Shown here piece after piece: positions 1 through 5,713 of a DNA stretch of 5,744 bases. The notes beneath the pieces were generated by a model. It was not told the DNA's origin and did not search any database. It saw only the letters and a program-made list of their open reading frames with translations. How positions within the stretch are numbered: position 1 is the first letter of the stretch; each line of letters opens with the position of its first letter. The DNA is from Prevotellaceae bacterium (GTDB lineage Bacteria; Bacteroidota; Bacteroidia; Bacteroidales; Bacteroidaceae), in NCBI GenBank assembly GCA_905371275.1, contig CAJPLH010000124.1, positions 1 to 5,744 of the forward strand, read 5' to 3'. A program made the translations under genes and the position numbers.

Positions 1-504
1 AAGCGATTTCAAAACAGTCGTTTTGCCGCATTTACTCATTTTCGTGCCCTTCACCCCACTTCTCCATGGGGGAACACTTCCTTAAACCATCAACAACTCG
101 ATGGTTTCTACGGATGGTCGTTGGGGTATGAAAATGTCGAACAACGCTATCTCCTTTCCACCTCCTCTCGCGAGACGCAACGTCTTCTGGTTACATTAGA
201 AGGGGGAAAACTCCTGACAAAAGGTTGGTGGACAAGTGCAGAAGTTGGCGCGTCGTTCGCATTACGCCATCAACTTCATCTCTCCTCAACCACTTCGCCC
301 CTCTCATCGCTGTGGGAGCAACAGCAAATGCTGGATGCTCGACACATGGGACGTGCTGCATTCCACCTACGCTACGATATTCCGATGTTGATTGCCCAAA
401 TTCCCTTGCGCTTCTTTGCGCGTGCTTCTGCAGAATATGCCACAGCGTTCGGCACTGCACTACACGGAACTTCTGTTTCCTTCACTTTGGGATTGCTTCA
501 TTAG
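1..504 (+). CDS. C-terminal part of a probable outer-membrane beta-barrel protein (5' end outside window)
   Basis: The reading frame is open from base 1 to the TAG at 502-504, giving 167 visible residues, so the true start lies upstream. I do not recognise the family with certainty. The visible part has many short stretches of alternating polar and hydrophobic or aromatic residues separated by turns, for example LLVTLEGGKLL, WWTSAEVGASFALRHQL and IPLRFFARASAEYATAF. It ends in SVSFTLGLLH. This is how the last strands of outer-membrane barrels look: membrane-spanning strands of about 10 residues with a final strand at the C-terminus. The last residue is His rather than the usual Phe or Tyr, which is a mild mismatch. 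A Bacteroidota barrel family such as DUF6850 is one possibility, from general resemblance only. It is followed by a long inverted repeat that may end its transcript. Confidence is high that this is a real coding end and moderate for the barrel call. Confidence 0.6.
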   Translation, partial: KRFQNSRFAAFTHFRALHPTSPWGNTSLNHQQLDGFYGWSLGYENVEQRYLLSTSSRETQRLLVTLEGGKLLTKGWWTSAEVGASFALRHQLHLSSTTSPLSSLWEQQQMLDARHMGRAAFHLRYDIPMLIAQIPLRFFARASAEYATAFGTALHGTSVSFTLGLLH

Positions 505-564
505 AGTTTTGCAGACAACTTATCAATGATGACTTTAAAAGTAAAGCATTTGTCTACAAAACTC
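504..564 (+). terminator. Long inverted repeat after the barrel gene, candidate terminator
   Basis: GAGTTTTGCAGACAA (504-518) pairs with TTGTCTACAAAACTC (550-564), 15 positions with one C-A mismatch and a 31-base loop. The left arm begins at the last base of the stop codon. The sequence after it is pyrimidine-rich (565-584) with a T5 run at 580-584, some 15 bases beyond the stem. The loop is longer and the T-run farther away than in a classic intrinsic terminator, so a regulatory or mobile-element origin is also possible. Confidence 0.4.
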
Positions 565-678
565 CTCTTTCTTCTCCTCTTTTTGTCAGAGTAGAGAACG
601 AAAAACGCTGCATTTTGCAAACTCAGACTAGACAATTTGCAGACAAACTTCAATTTTATTTATCAAAAAAGCGATTAG

Positions 679-1704
679 ATGCAACATTTTCTCCGAAAAA
701 TCCTTACTTTTGTCGGTGTATCCCTCTCGGCTCTCACCACCTTTGCTGGCAACGGCACACTAAATTCACCATTTACTGCGCAAGAAGCTTTCGAACAGCG
801 CGACGCACTTGCCAAAAGTCAGCAGGAAGTTGTCCTCAAAGCAGACTTCCTCGGTTTTGGAAATAGCCGACAAACGATGACTACTGAGTATAAAGAAGGC
901 GACTACTTCCTTGTTGGCACTGCCGAACATCAAATCATCGTTCGTGGCACCAACTACATCCAAGCACTTCAATGGGCTAATGCCACCAGCAACTGGGTGA
1001 TGCACGGCTATTTTGCTCACGAAAACAATGACTATGTCTTCGTAGCCGAAGAACTCGATGGTGCTTGCCACGCTGTCATCGGTAAACAAGGCATTGGAGC
1101 TTTCGCAGCTAAGGCTAATTTTGCAGTGAGAAATCCCAGCATAAAACTCTTTGCTCCTCGCATTGCCAACAAAGAGCGCAAGTTCATTCCTGCTGAGTTT
1201 CCAGCACAAACCACAGTTGCCGGCACTCCCAATGGCTATACCGAATTCCTATTGAAAGGAGCCCCCGGTACATATAACGTCACACTCACCAGCCACTCGA
1301 GCAACATTAAGATAACTTCCACAATCTTGCAGGCTGGTGCCACTAAACCGACTCTTAAAAACCGCACGTTCTACAAATTTGTTGTCACCGATGACAAAGT
1401 GGGTTTTGAGATAGGAGAAAATCAAGGTCAGCAACTCACCCTTGCTCGTCCCACCGAGGTTTATTTAGCCCTCAATACTCTGCAAATCGGAATTTTGAAA
1501 GAGGTTTTGCAGCTCGAAGACTCTCATTTCATCCCTCTCACCAGTCAGACGCTCACCGCATTGCGCACGATTTCTGCATCTGGGGCAAGCGTTTCTACCG
1601 ACATCTACGACCTCAACGGACGAAAGGTAGGCACAGCCGCACAACTTCACACTTTGCCCAAAGGCGTCTATGTTGTCAACGGACGAAAAATAGTTCATCA
1701 CTAA
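679..1704 (+). CDS. Exported protein of unknown function with a short T9SS-like C-terminal tail (341 aa)
   Basis: Function unknown. Residues 1-23 form a signal peptide (basic RK at 6-7, hydrophobic core to about residue 20, likely cleavage after TFA), which supports ATG 679 as the start. Residues 25-125 start with GTLNSPFTAQEA and run through DFLGFGN to YVFVAEEL. This resembles the small OB-fold-like exported domains of Bacteroidota (DUF6359 type), an analogy I cannot test. Residues 183-275 (GTYNVTLTSHSS, then VTDDKVGFEIGEN) look like a beta-sandwich of the carbohydrate- or ligand-binding type. Residues 306-341 (IYDLNGRKV, then LPKGVYVVNGRKIVHH) match the core of the Por secretion tail, but the upstream PNP-type segment seen in full-length tails is missing. 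No catalytic motif was found. The next gene, 146 bases downstream, encodes a shorter relative. Surface or secreted location is inferred. No good promoter or Shine-Dalgarno sequence was seen; the leader is A/T-rich. Confidence 0.85.
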   Translation: MQHFLRKILTFVGVSLSALTTFAGNGTLNSPFTAQEAFEQRDALAKSQQEVVLKADFLGFGNSRQTMTTEYKEGDYFLVGTAEHQIIVRGTNYIQALQWANATSNWVMHGYFAHENNDYVFVAEELDGACHAVIGKQGIGAFAAKANFAVRNPSIKLFAPRIANKERKFIPAEFPAQTTVAGTPNGYTEFLLKGAPGTYNVTLTSHSSNIKITSTILQAGATKPTLKNRTFYKFVVTDDKVGFEIGENQGQQLTLARPTEVYLALNTLQIGILKEVLQLEDSHFIPLTSQTLTALRTISASGASVSTDIYDLNGRKVGTAAQLHTLPKGVYVVNGRKIVHH

Positions 1705-1746
1705 GCAACAAAAGGTGGCGCGCACGAAACCTTTCGAAGCAACAAA
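1703..1746. repeat. 10-bp direct repeat AAGCAACAAA flanking a short inverted repeat
   Basis: AAGCAACAAA occurs at 1703-1712, overlapping the stop codon, and again at 1737-1746. Between and partly overlapping them, AAAGGT (1711-1716) and ACCTTT (1729-1734) form a 6-bp stem around a GC-rich 12-base loop. No T-run follows, so this is at best a weak terminator. Confidence 0.35.
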
Positions 1747-1850
1747 GTCTTAGAATATTGTAGCAAGGGGGCAAGGTAGAGTAGGGAAGAAGTGAAAATA
1801 TCATTTCCTCAAGAATTATCCTCATATTCACCAATAAAACTTTTCAGCCT

Positions 1851-2474
1851 ATGCAATTTTCTACACTGAAACTGTTCGTTCTTTCTCTCTTCGTCACGCT
1901 CACTTCTGCAGTGGCTTTCGCACAAAACGCAACTGCCAAGAACGATGGCACCAAGGATAAGCCCTATCTCCTCACCGAAATCACGGGAAATGAAACTTTA
2001 ATGGGAGAATTGTTGGAAAACGGCACGAAATTCTATGTCAAAACTCCTTTTGTGGGTTTTGATACAGATGGGAAAACTTCTCCCAAAGATGCCACTGCTG
2101 ACCAAGACATTGTGCTTCTTGGCGACACTGTTCAGGTGAAATACGACACAGCTTCTACTGACAACAATAAGGATGTAGTGGCGCACGTGTTTCTAGCCAA
2201 AACGGGCAAAGTGGCACAAGCTATTCGCGCTGCCGAACAAGGCAAAAACTATGTTTGGTTCTGCACCCTCGTGATGGACGAAACAACGGGAGAAATCCTT
2301 TTCGATGTAGAAAATTTATCTCTTGCTCCAACAGCGCTTGTCACTCTTCGTCAGTCTGCATCTGCTGCAACAGTCTACTCTCTCGATGGACGTTTGGTGC
2401 AAAAGCACTATCAACCCTCGGCTCTTTCGCCCGGACTCTATGTTGTGGGAGGAAAAAAAGTGCTAGTACACTAA
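1851..2474 (+). CDS. Exported protein of unknown function, shorter relative of the preceding gene (207 aa)
   Basis: Function unknown. ATG 1851 is followed by a clear signal peptide (residues 1-24, cleavage probably AFA|QN). The mature part begins GTKDKPYLLTEI and contains PFVGFDTDG and DIVLLGDT. These line up with GTLNSPFTAQEA, DFLGFGNS and YFLVGT at the same relative places in the upstream neighbour, and both domains close with a similar strand (ILFDVENL versus YVFVAEEL). An OB-fold-like single domain over residues 32-160 is a reasonable guess. The neighbour's middle beta-sandwich is absent, which explains the smaller size. Residues 173-207 (VYSLDGRLV, then LSPGLYVVGGKKVLVH) are the same short T9SS-like tail. 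One cysteine, no enzyme motif. The 146-base gap before it holds a purine-rich tract (about 1761-1799) and no convincing promoter. Export is well supported; cell-surface attachment is inference. Confidence 0.85.
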   Translation: MQFSTLKLFVLSLFVTLTSAVAFAQNATAKNDGTKDKPYLLTEITGNETLMGELLENGTKFYVKTPFVGFDTDGKTSPKDATADQDIVLLGDTVQVKYDTASTDNNKDVVAHVFLAKTGKVAQAIRAAEQGKNYVWFCTLVMDETTGEILFDVENLSLAPTALVTLRQSASAATVYSLDGRLVQKHYQPSALSPGLYVVGGKKVLVH

Positions 2475-2545
2475 GGCTTTCTTCTCATTTTGGACACTGC
2501 TAAGCTACTCCTCGCTAGAGGTGATGCTCACATTTTAGCACATTT

Positions 2546-2593
2546 ACACGAACTCGCACAGCTCGCTCTTTAGCGGGCTATGCGATTCGGTGT
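2546..2593 (+). promoter_or_regulatory. Long imperfect hairpin in the gap before the metalloprotease gene
   Basis: AGCTCGC (2560-2566) pairs with GCGGGCT (2573-2579), one G-T wobble, around a 6-base loop TCTTTA. The stem continues with TCGCA (2554-2558) against TGCGA (2581-2585), then CGAA (2549-2552) against TTCG (2586-2589), then ACA against TGT. In all about 19 pairs with one mismatch and two single-base bulges. No T-run follows on either strand. It could end the upstream transcript in a factor-assisted way, or be a structured leader of the protease mRNA if transcription starts before it. Confidence 0.45.
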
Positions 2594-2657
2594 ATATAAG
2601 CCTCGCTTCTCGTCATAGCGATAAGCCACTTCAAAACATATCCATTTGTCATACTCC

Positions 2658-2690
2658 GCGCGGTGAAATAAAGGTTATCCCACACCGCGC
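2658..2690 (+). promoter_or_regulatory. GC-rich inverted repeat just upstream of the metalloprotease start
   Basis: GCGCGGTG (2658-2665) and CACCGCGC (2683-2690) are a perfect 8-bp inverted repeat with a 17-base A/T-rich centre. The right arm ends 28 bases before ATG 2719. As RNA it would be a strong hairpin close to the ribosome landing zone; as DNA it could be a repressor site. The long frame of the protease happens to be open through this region from GTG 2590, but the signal peptide at 2719 argues that it is untranslated. Confidence 0.45.
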
Positions 2691-2718
2691 CATAACAATA
2701 CTAAGCCCTTCATTGCTT

Positions 2719-5106
2719 ATGTCTAAATTACTCTATGTACTGCCACTGGCTTTGACCCTCTGCGCAGCTCCGGCTCAAGCCCGCAAGAAGAAAAACGAAA
2801 CACCTCCTCCTGCCAAGGTGGAGAAAAAAGCACCCATTGCGAAAGGATTTTTCGGGGTGCAACGCGAAAAAGACGATGTCTTCTTTGTCATCCCCGACAG
2901 TCTGCTCCGCCGTCCGATGTTGGTCACCACACGCTTCATCAGCACCCCTGCTGGAGCGCAAGTTTATGGTGGAGAACTCGCCAGTAGCAAGATGCTCACG
3001 TGGGAGCGTCACAACAACCAGCTCCTCTTGCGTGCCGAAATGTTTGAGTCGCTAGCCGACAGTACCCAGCGCATTTGGAAGTCTGTGGAAGCCAGTGCAG
3101 AAAATCCCATTGTTGCTGCCTTCAAAATCGAAGAAACGCTTGCTGATTCCACCGCAAAGTTGAAGCAATATCGCATCAAAGTCACCGATTTCTTAAAAGG
3201 TGACAATCCGGTAACGAGCTTAGACAGCTATCGCAAAACAGGGTTTGACATCGGCGGTCTTCGCGGAGATTTGTCTTACATCGACACGGTGAAGACTTTC
3301 CCCATCAACACCGAAATCCAAACGGTGAAAACCTTCAGTGCAAAGCCCAACAAGATACCTTCTGCCGCTGTCACGGGATTGGTCACTCTACGTTTGAACA
3401 CCTCGTTTGTGTTGCTGCCCGAAAACTTGATGCGCAGCCGCACTTTCGACCCTCGTGTGGGTTATTTCACCGACAACTTTGTGGAGTTCAACGACAAGCA
3501 ACAACAGGTGAAACGCCGTTCTGTCGTGGCGCGCTGGCGTCTTGAACCCAAGGAAGAAGACATCGAAAAGATGAAACGTGGGGAGTTGGTAGAACCTAAA
3601 AAGCCCATCGTCTACTACATCGACCCTGCAACCCCCAAACAGTGGGTGAAATATCTCATCCTTGGTGTGGAAGATTGGCAAAAAGCCTTTGAGCAAGCAG
3701 GTTTCAAAAATGCGATTATCGCCAAGGAATGGCCTAAAGATCGTCCCGACATGAGCCTTGAAGATGCACGTTTTTCTGTGATTCGCTATCTTGCTTCGCC
3801 CATTCCTAATGCCTATGGTCCCAATGTGCACGACCCTCGCACCGGTGAAATCATTGAAAGTCACATCGGCTGGTATCACAACGTGATGAAGTTGGTACAC
3901 GACTGGTATATGGTGCAAGCTGGAGCTGTCGATCCTCGCGCGCGCAAACAAGAGTTTGACGAAGAACTGATGGGACAACTCATTCGTTTTGTTTCTTCTC
4001 ACGAAGTGGGACACACCCTCGGTTTGCGCCACAACATGGGAGCCAGTGCGGCTACTCCCGTGGAGAAACTCCGCGACAAGGCGTGGGTGGAAAAGCACGG
4101 CCACACCTCTTCTATCATGGACTATGCTCGTTTCAACTATGTGGCACAGCCCGAAGACAACATCAGTTCGGAAGGCATCTTCCCTCGCATCAACGACTAC
4201 GACAAATGGGCTATCCAATGGGGCTATTCTTATTTCCCCAATGCCAAGTCTGAGAAGGAAGAGCGCAAAATCCTCAATGACCTCACTGTGAAGACCATCA
4301 CCGGCAACCGCCGTTTGTGGTTTGGTGGCGAAGGTCACGACAACGATCCCCTCGCGCTCACCGAAGATTTGAGCGATGATGTGATGAAGGCTTCCGACTA
4401 TGGGTTGAAAAACCTCCGTCGCGTGGTGAAAGGTCTTCCCGAATGGATTTACGAAGAAGGCAACTTAGGCGACAATCTCGCAGAAGGTTATAAGGCTGTG
4501 TTCGGACAATACCGTCGCTATGTAGGGCATGTGCTCGCGCAAATTGGCGGTGTGCACCACGAATACAAGAGTGTGGAGCAGAGCGGGGCTGTTTTCAAAA
4601 CGATGACTCGCGAACGCCAACAACGCGCTCTAGCGTGGCTCGACAAGAACGTGCTAGAATGCCCCACGTGGATGATCAGCGAACCCTATATCTCGCGTTT
4701 GAGTGCCAAACCTCAAGAACTCATCCGTCCCTTGGCAGAAATGGCTGTGAGCTATCTGGTGTCGCCTAATATGTTTAATAACATTGCCACCAATGCCACG
4801 GGAGCACCAGCTGCGCAAGTTTATGCACCGACTGCCTATGCTGATGATTTGTTGCGCGTGTTCTTCCGCGAAGCCACCACGCCTCAGCGCGTAGGTTCTT
4901 GGCGCCGATTTGTGCAACAACAAGCGGTGACTCGTCTCATCAAGGGCTGGAAATCCACCACCGATGGTGACGGACGTCCCTACATGACCAGTTTGCTCTC
5001 GCGCATTGAGTCGCGTTTGTCTACCGCTCATCCTCTAGATGCTGCCACGCGTGCACACTACGCTGATTTAGCGCGTCAAATCCGATTAGCGATGCAAGGC
5101 AAATAG
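2719..5106 (+). CDS. Exported zinc-dependent metalloprotease, met-zincin type (DUF5118/DUF5117/DUF4953 architecture), 795 aa
   Basis: A predicted peptidase acting in the periplasm or at the outer membrane; the substrate is unknown. The catalytic site is visible: HEVGHTLGLRH at residues 428-438, with H428, H432 and H438 as zinc ligands and E429 as general base, followed by the SIMDY Met-turn with M467. This is the metzincin signature. Domain order fits the large Bacteroidota family: a short DUF5118-like segment (about 35-80, GFFGVQREKDDVFFVIPDSLL), a DUF5117-like region (about 80-275), and the met-zincin domain (about 350-670). The open frame extends to GTG 2590, but ATG 2719 starts a clear signal peptide (residues 1-21, cleavage APAQA|RK), so I use it. 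Cys15 lies in LTLC, which is not a normal lipobox, so a lipoprotein is unlikely. A Lys/Pro-rich linker (22-45) follows. There is no T9SS-like tail, unlike the two upstream proteins. The length is normal for the family and no frame defects are seen. It ends at a strong terminator, and the 244-base leader suggests its own transcript. Confidence 0.95.
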   Translation: MSKLLYVLPLALTLCAAPAQARKKKNETPPPAKVEKKAPIAKGFFGVQREKDDVFFVIPDSLLRRPMLVTTRFISTPAGAQVYGGELASSKMLTWERHNNQLLLRAEMFESLADSTQRIWKSVEASAENPIVAAFKIEETLADSTAKLKQYRIKVTDFLKGDNPVTSLDSYRKTGFDIGGLRGDLSYIDTVKTFPINTEIQTVKTFSAKPNKIPSAAVTGLVTLRLNTSFVLLPENLMRSRTFDPRVGYFTDNFVEFNDKQQQVKRRSVVARWRLEPKEEDIEKMKRGELVEPKKPIVYYIDPATPKQWVKYLILGVEDWQKAFEQAGFKNAIIAKEWPKDRPDMSLEDARFSVIRYLASPIPNAYGPNVHDPRTGEIIESHIGWYHNVMKLVHDWYMVQAGAVDPRARKQEFDEELMGQLIRFVSSHEVGHTLGLRHNMGASAATPVEKLRDKAWVEKHGHTSSIMDYARFNYVAQPEDNISSEGIFPRINDYDKWAIQWGYSYFPNAKSEKEERKILNDLTVKTITGNRRLWFGGEGHDNDPLALTEDLSDDVMKASDYGLKNLRRVVKGLPEWIYEEGNLGDNLAEGYKAVFGQYRRYVGHVLAQIGGVHHEYKSVEQSGAVFKTMTRERQQRALAWLDKNVLECPTWMISEPYISRLSAKPQELIRPLAEMAVSYLVSPNMFNNIATNATGAPAAQVYAPTAYADDLLRVFFREATTPQRVGSWRRFVQQQAVTRLIKGWKSTTDGDGRPYMTSLLSRIESRLSTAHPLDAATRAHYADLARQIRLAMQGK

Positions 5107-5139
5107 TGCCAACTTTGCTTTTCACGATTTCATAGCTAT

Positions 5140-5178
5140 GGAGATGCTGCAAAACTCGTTTTGCAGCATCTCCTTTTT
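5140..5178 (+). terminator. Intrinsic terminator of the metalloprotease gene
   Basis: GGAGATGCTGCAAAA (5140-5154) and TTTTGCAGCATCTCC (5159-5173) form a perfect 15-bp stem with a CTCG tetraloop, followed at once by T5 (5174-5178). It lies 34 bases after the stop codon. This is a classic Rho-independent terminator. Confidence 0.93.
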
Positions 5179-5200
5179 GTATTTGATAAAGGGATAAAAT

Positions 5201-5228
5201 GGTATTGTTCGAAAAAGTGTGTAAGTTT
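5201..5228 (+). repeat. Copy 1 of a 28-bp repeat resembling an IS256-type terminal repeat
   Basis: The sequence starts GGTATTGTTCG and ends GTGTGTAAGTTT. It matches 5690-5717 at 27 of 28 bases and in the same orientation; a weaker match continues for about 8 more bases. The pattern GG..TTGTCCG..A..GTGTAA recalls terminal inverted repeats of IS256-family elements, read inward to the right. No transposase follows here, so this is probably an isolated relic. The family assignment is from memory. Confidence 0.6.
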
Positions 5229-5240
5229 TTCTTGTTCTTA

Positions 5241-5272
5241 TTTGGTGAAATGGTGGGAAACACGTACTTTCG
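5241..5272 (+). promoter_or_regulatory. Bacteroidota-type promoter of a candidate small RNA
   Basis: TTTG (5241-5244), a 20-base spacer, then TACTTTCG (5265-5272). This matches the Bacteroides consensus (TTTG at -33, 19-21 bases, TAnnTTTG at -7) with one mismatch. Transcription would start near 5277-5280. It is the best promoter match I found in the window. Confidence 0.6.
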
Positions 5273-5276
5273 TAGC

Positions 5277-5345
5277 GAATTCATTAAAGTAGGAGAAGTT
5301 CAACGCCAGTTTGCAGTACTGGTAAGTTGCTTCTCCTACTTTTTT
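5277..5345 (+). ncRNA. Candidate small RNA of about 70 nt, single long hairpin ending in a T-run
   Basis: No known RNA family is recognised. The stem is AAAGTAGGAGAAG (5286-5298) with CTTCTCCTACTTT (5330-5342), a perfect 13 bp. It continues inward, after a TT bulge, with CAAC (5301-5304) to GTTG (5326-5329) and CCAGT (5306-5310) to ACTGG (5318-5322), closed by a 7-base loop TTGCAGT. A T6 run (5340-5345) overlaps the last pairs of the stem, as in an intrinsic terminator. A good promoter lies just upstream, and no open reading frame lies between this unit and the preceding terminator, so it is not simply the terminator of a gene. Alternatives are an attenuator or a mobile-element remnant. Start and end are approximate. 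Confidence 0.45.
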
Positions 5346-5560
5346 GTTACATACTGCTCGAAGTCTTGACTCAGCTTTAACTCGAATTGGCCATTAGAAC
5401 ATAATAGGGTCGTTCCATAGACCCAAATACTTAACCCCAATTCGGGATATGTAAGGCTTGTTTTTTGCCTTAAAATAGTTTCGACAAAAGCCCAAAAATA
5501 GGATTGTTTTTCGTGTGTTTATTGTTGAAAACCAAGTAGATAACGATAAAACAATCCTCT
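5346..5560. other. Non-coding stretch with several inverted repeats; probable left end and leader of an IS982-type element
   Basis: I see no gene here. CGAATTGG (5383-5390) faces CCAATTCG (5437-5444). GGGTC (5407-5411) pairs with GACCC (5420-5424). TAAGGC (5452-5457) pairs with GCCTTA (5467-5472) across a T-rich loop. The left end of the IS982-type element probably lies near ACCCCAATTCGGG (5434-5446), because the transposase start follows about 115 bases later, but no partner end is in the window to prove it. TAGTTTCG (5476-5483) fits the -7 promoter element with one mismatch, without a convincing -33 element. Confidence 0.4.
5500..5558 (+). promoter_or_regulatory. Inverted repeat whose right arm ends 2 bases before the transposase start codon
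   Basis: AGGATTGTTTT (5500-5510) and AAAACAATCCT (5548-5558) are a perfect 11-bp inverted repeat with a 37-base spacer. In a transcript covering both arms the right arm would occlude the ribosome landing zone of ATG 5561. Start-site sequestration is a known way for insertion sequences to block translation from read-through transcripts; its use here is inference. Confidence 0.5.
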
Positions 5561-5713
5561 ATGAAACTTATCAGCAAAGTTACGGAAATTTATTGTATTG
5601 CAGACGATTTCTTCAAAGAATATGAGTTGGAAGTGAACAAAAAGGCACTTTCGCTTTCAAATCCCTCTGCAAACACCCCTAAAAACTTGGGTATTGTCCG
5701 AAAAAGTGTGTAA
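5561..5713 (+). pseudogene. IS982-type transposase, N-terminal fragment interrupted by a second insertion
   Basis: Fifty codons from ATG 5561 to TAA 5711-5713. The first part (MKLISKVTEIYCIADDFFKE) is recognisably the start of Bacteroidota IS982-family transposases, which are normally close to 300 aa and catalyse cut-and-paste transposition. About residue 43 the frame enters the second copy of the 28-bp repeat at 5690. The last residues (GIVRKSV) and the stop codon are supplied by that repeat, so they are not original transposase sequence. The DDE catalytic domain is missing from the window; the rest of the gene may lie beyond the inserted element. The fragment cannot be an active transposase by itself. 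Its leader carries an 11-bp inverted repeat that could hide the start site. The family call is from memory of conserved N-terminal residues, moderately sure. Confidence 0.65.

Noticed and set aside
705..712. TACTTTTG, an exact match to the Bacteroidota -7 promoter element
   Set aside because: It lies within the signal-peptide codons of the 679-1704 gene, has no TTTG element 19-21 bases upstream, and a transcript starting there would lack the start codon.
225..866. Open frame of 213 codons spanning the end of the barrel gene, the gap and the start of the next gene
   Set aside because: It overlaps two better-supported genes in another frame, crosses the inverted repeat, and has Cys/Arg/Ser-rich composition typical of a shifted frame.
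2590..2718. N-terminal extension of the metalloprotease from GTG 2590
   Set aside because: The 43 extra residues carry no export signal and would bury the clear signal peptide that begins at ATG 2719. The segment also contains most of the hairpin-forming leader.
2719..2763. Lipoprotein reading of the metalloprotease via Cys15
   Set aside because: The residues before the cysteine are LTL; the -1 position is Leu rather than Gly, Ala or Ser, and a good signal peptidase I site (AQA|R) follows.
3388..4338. Long open frame on the minus strand (316 codons) inside the metalloprotease gene
   Set aside because: It is fully antisense to a well-supported gene with intact catalytic motifs. Its translation shows no recognisable domain, and such frames arise easily opposite biased coding sequence.
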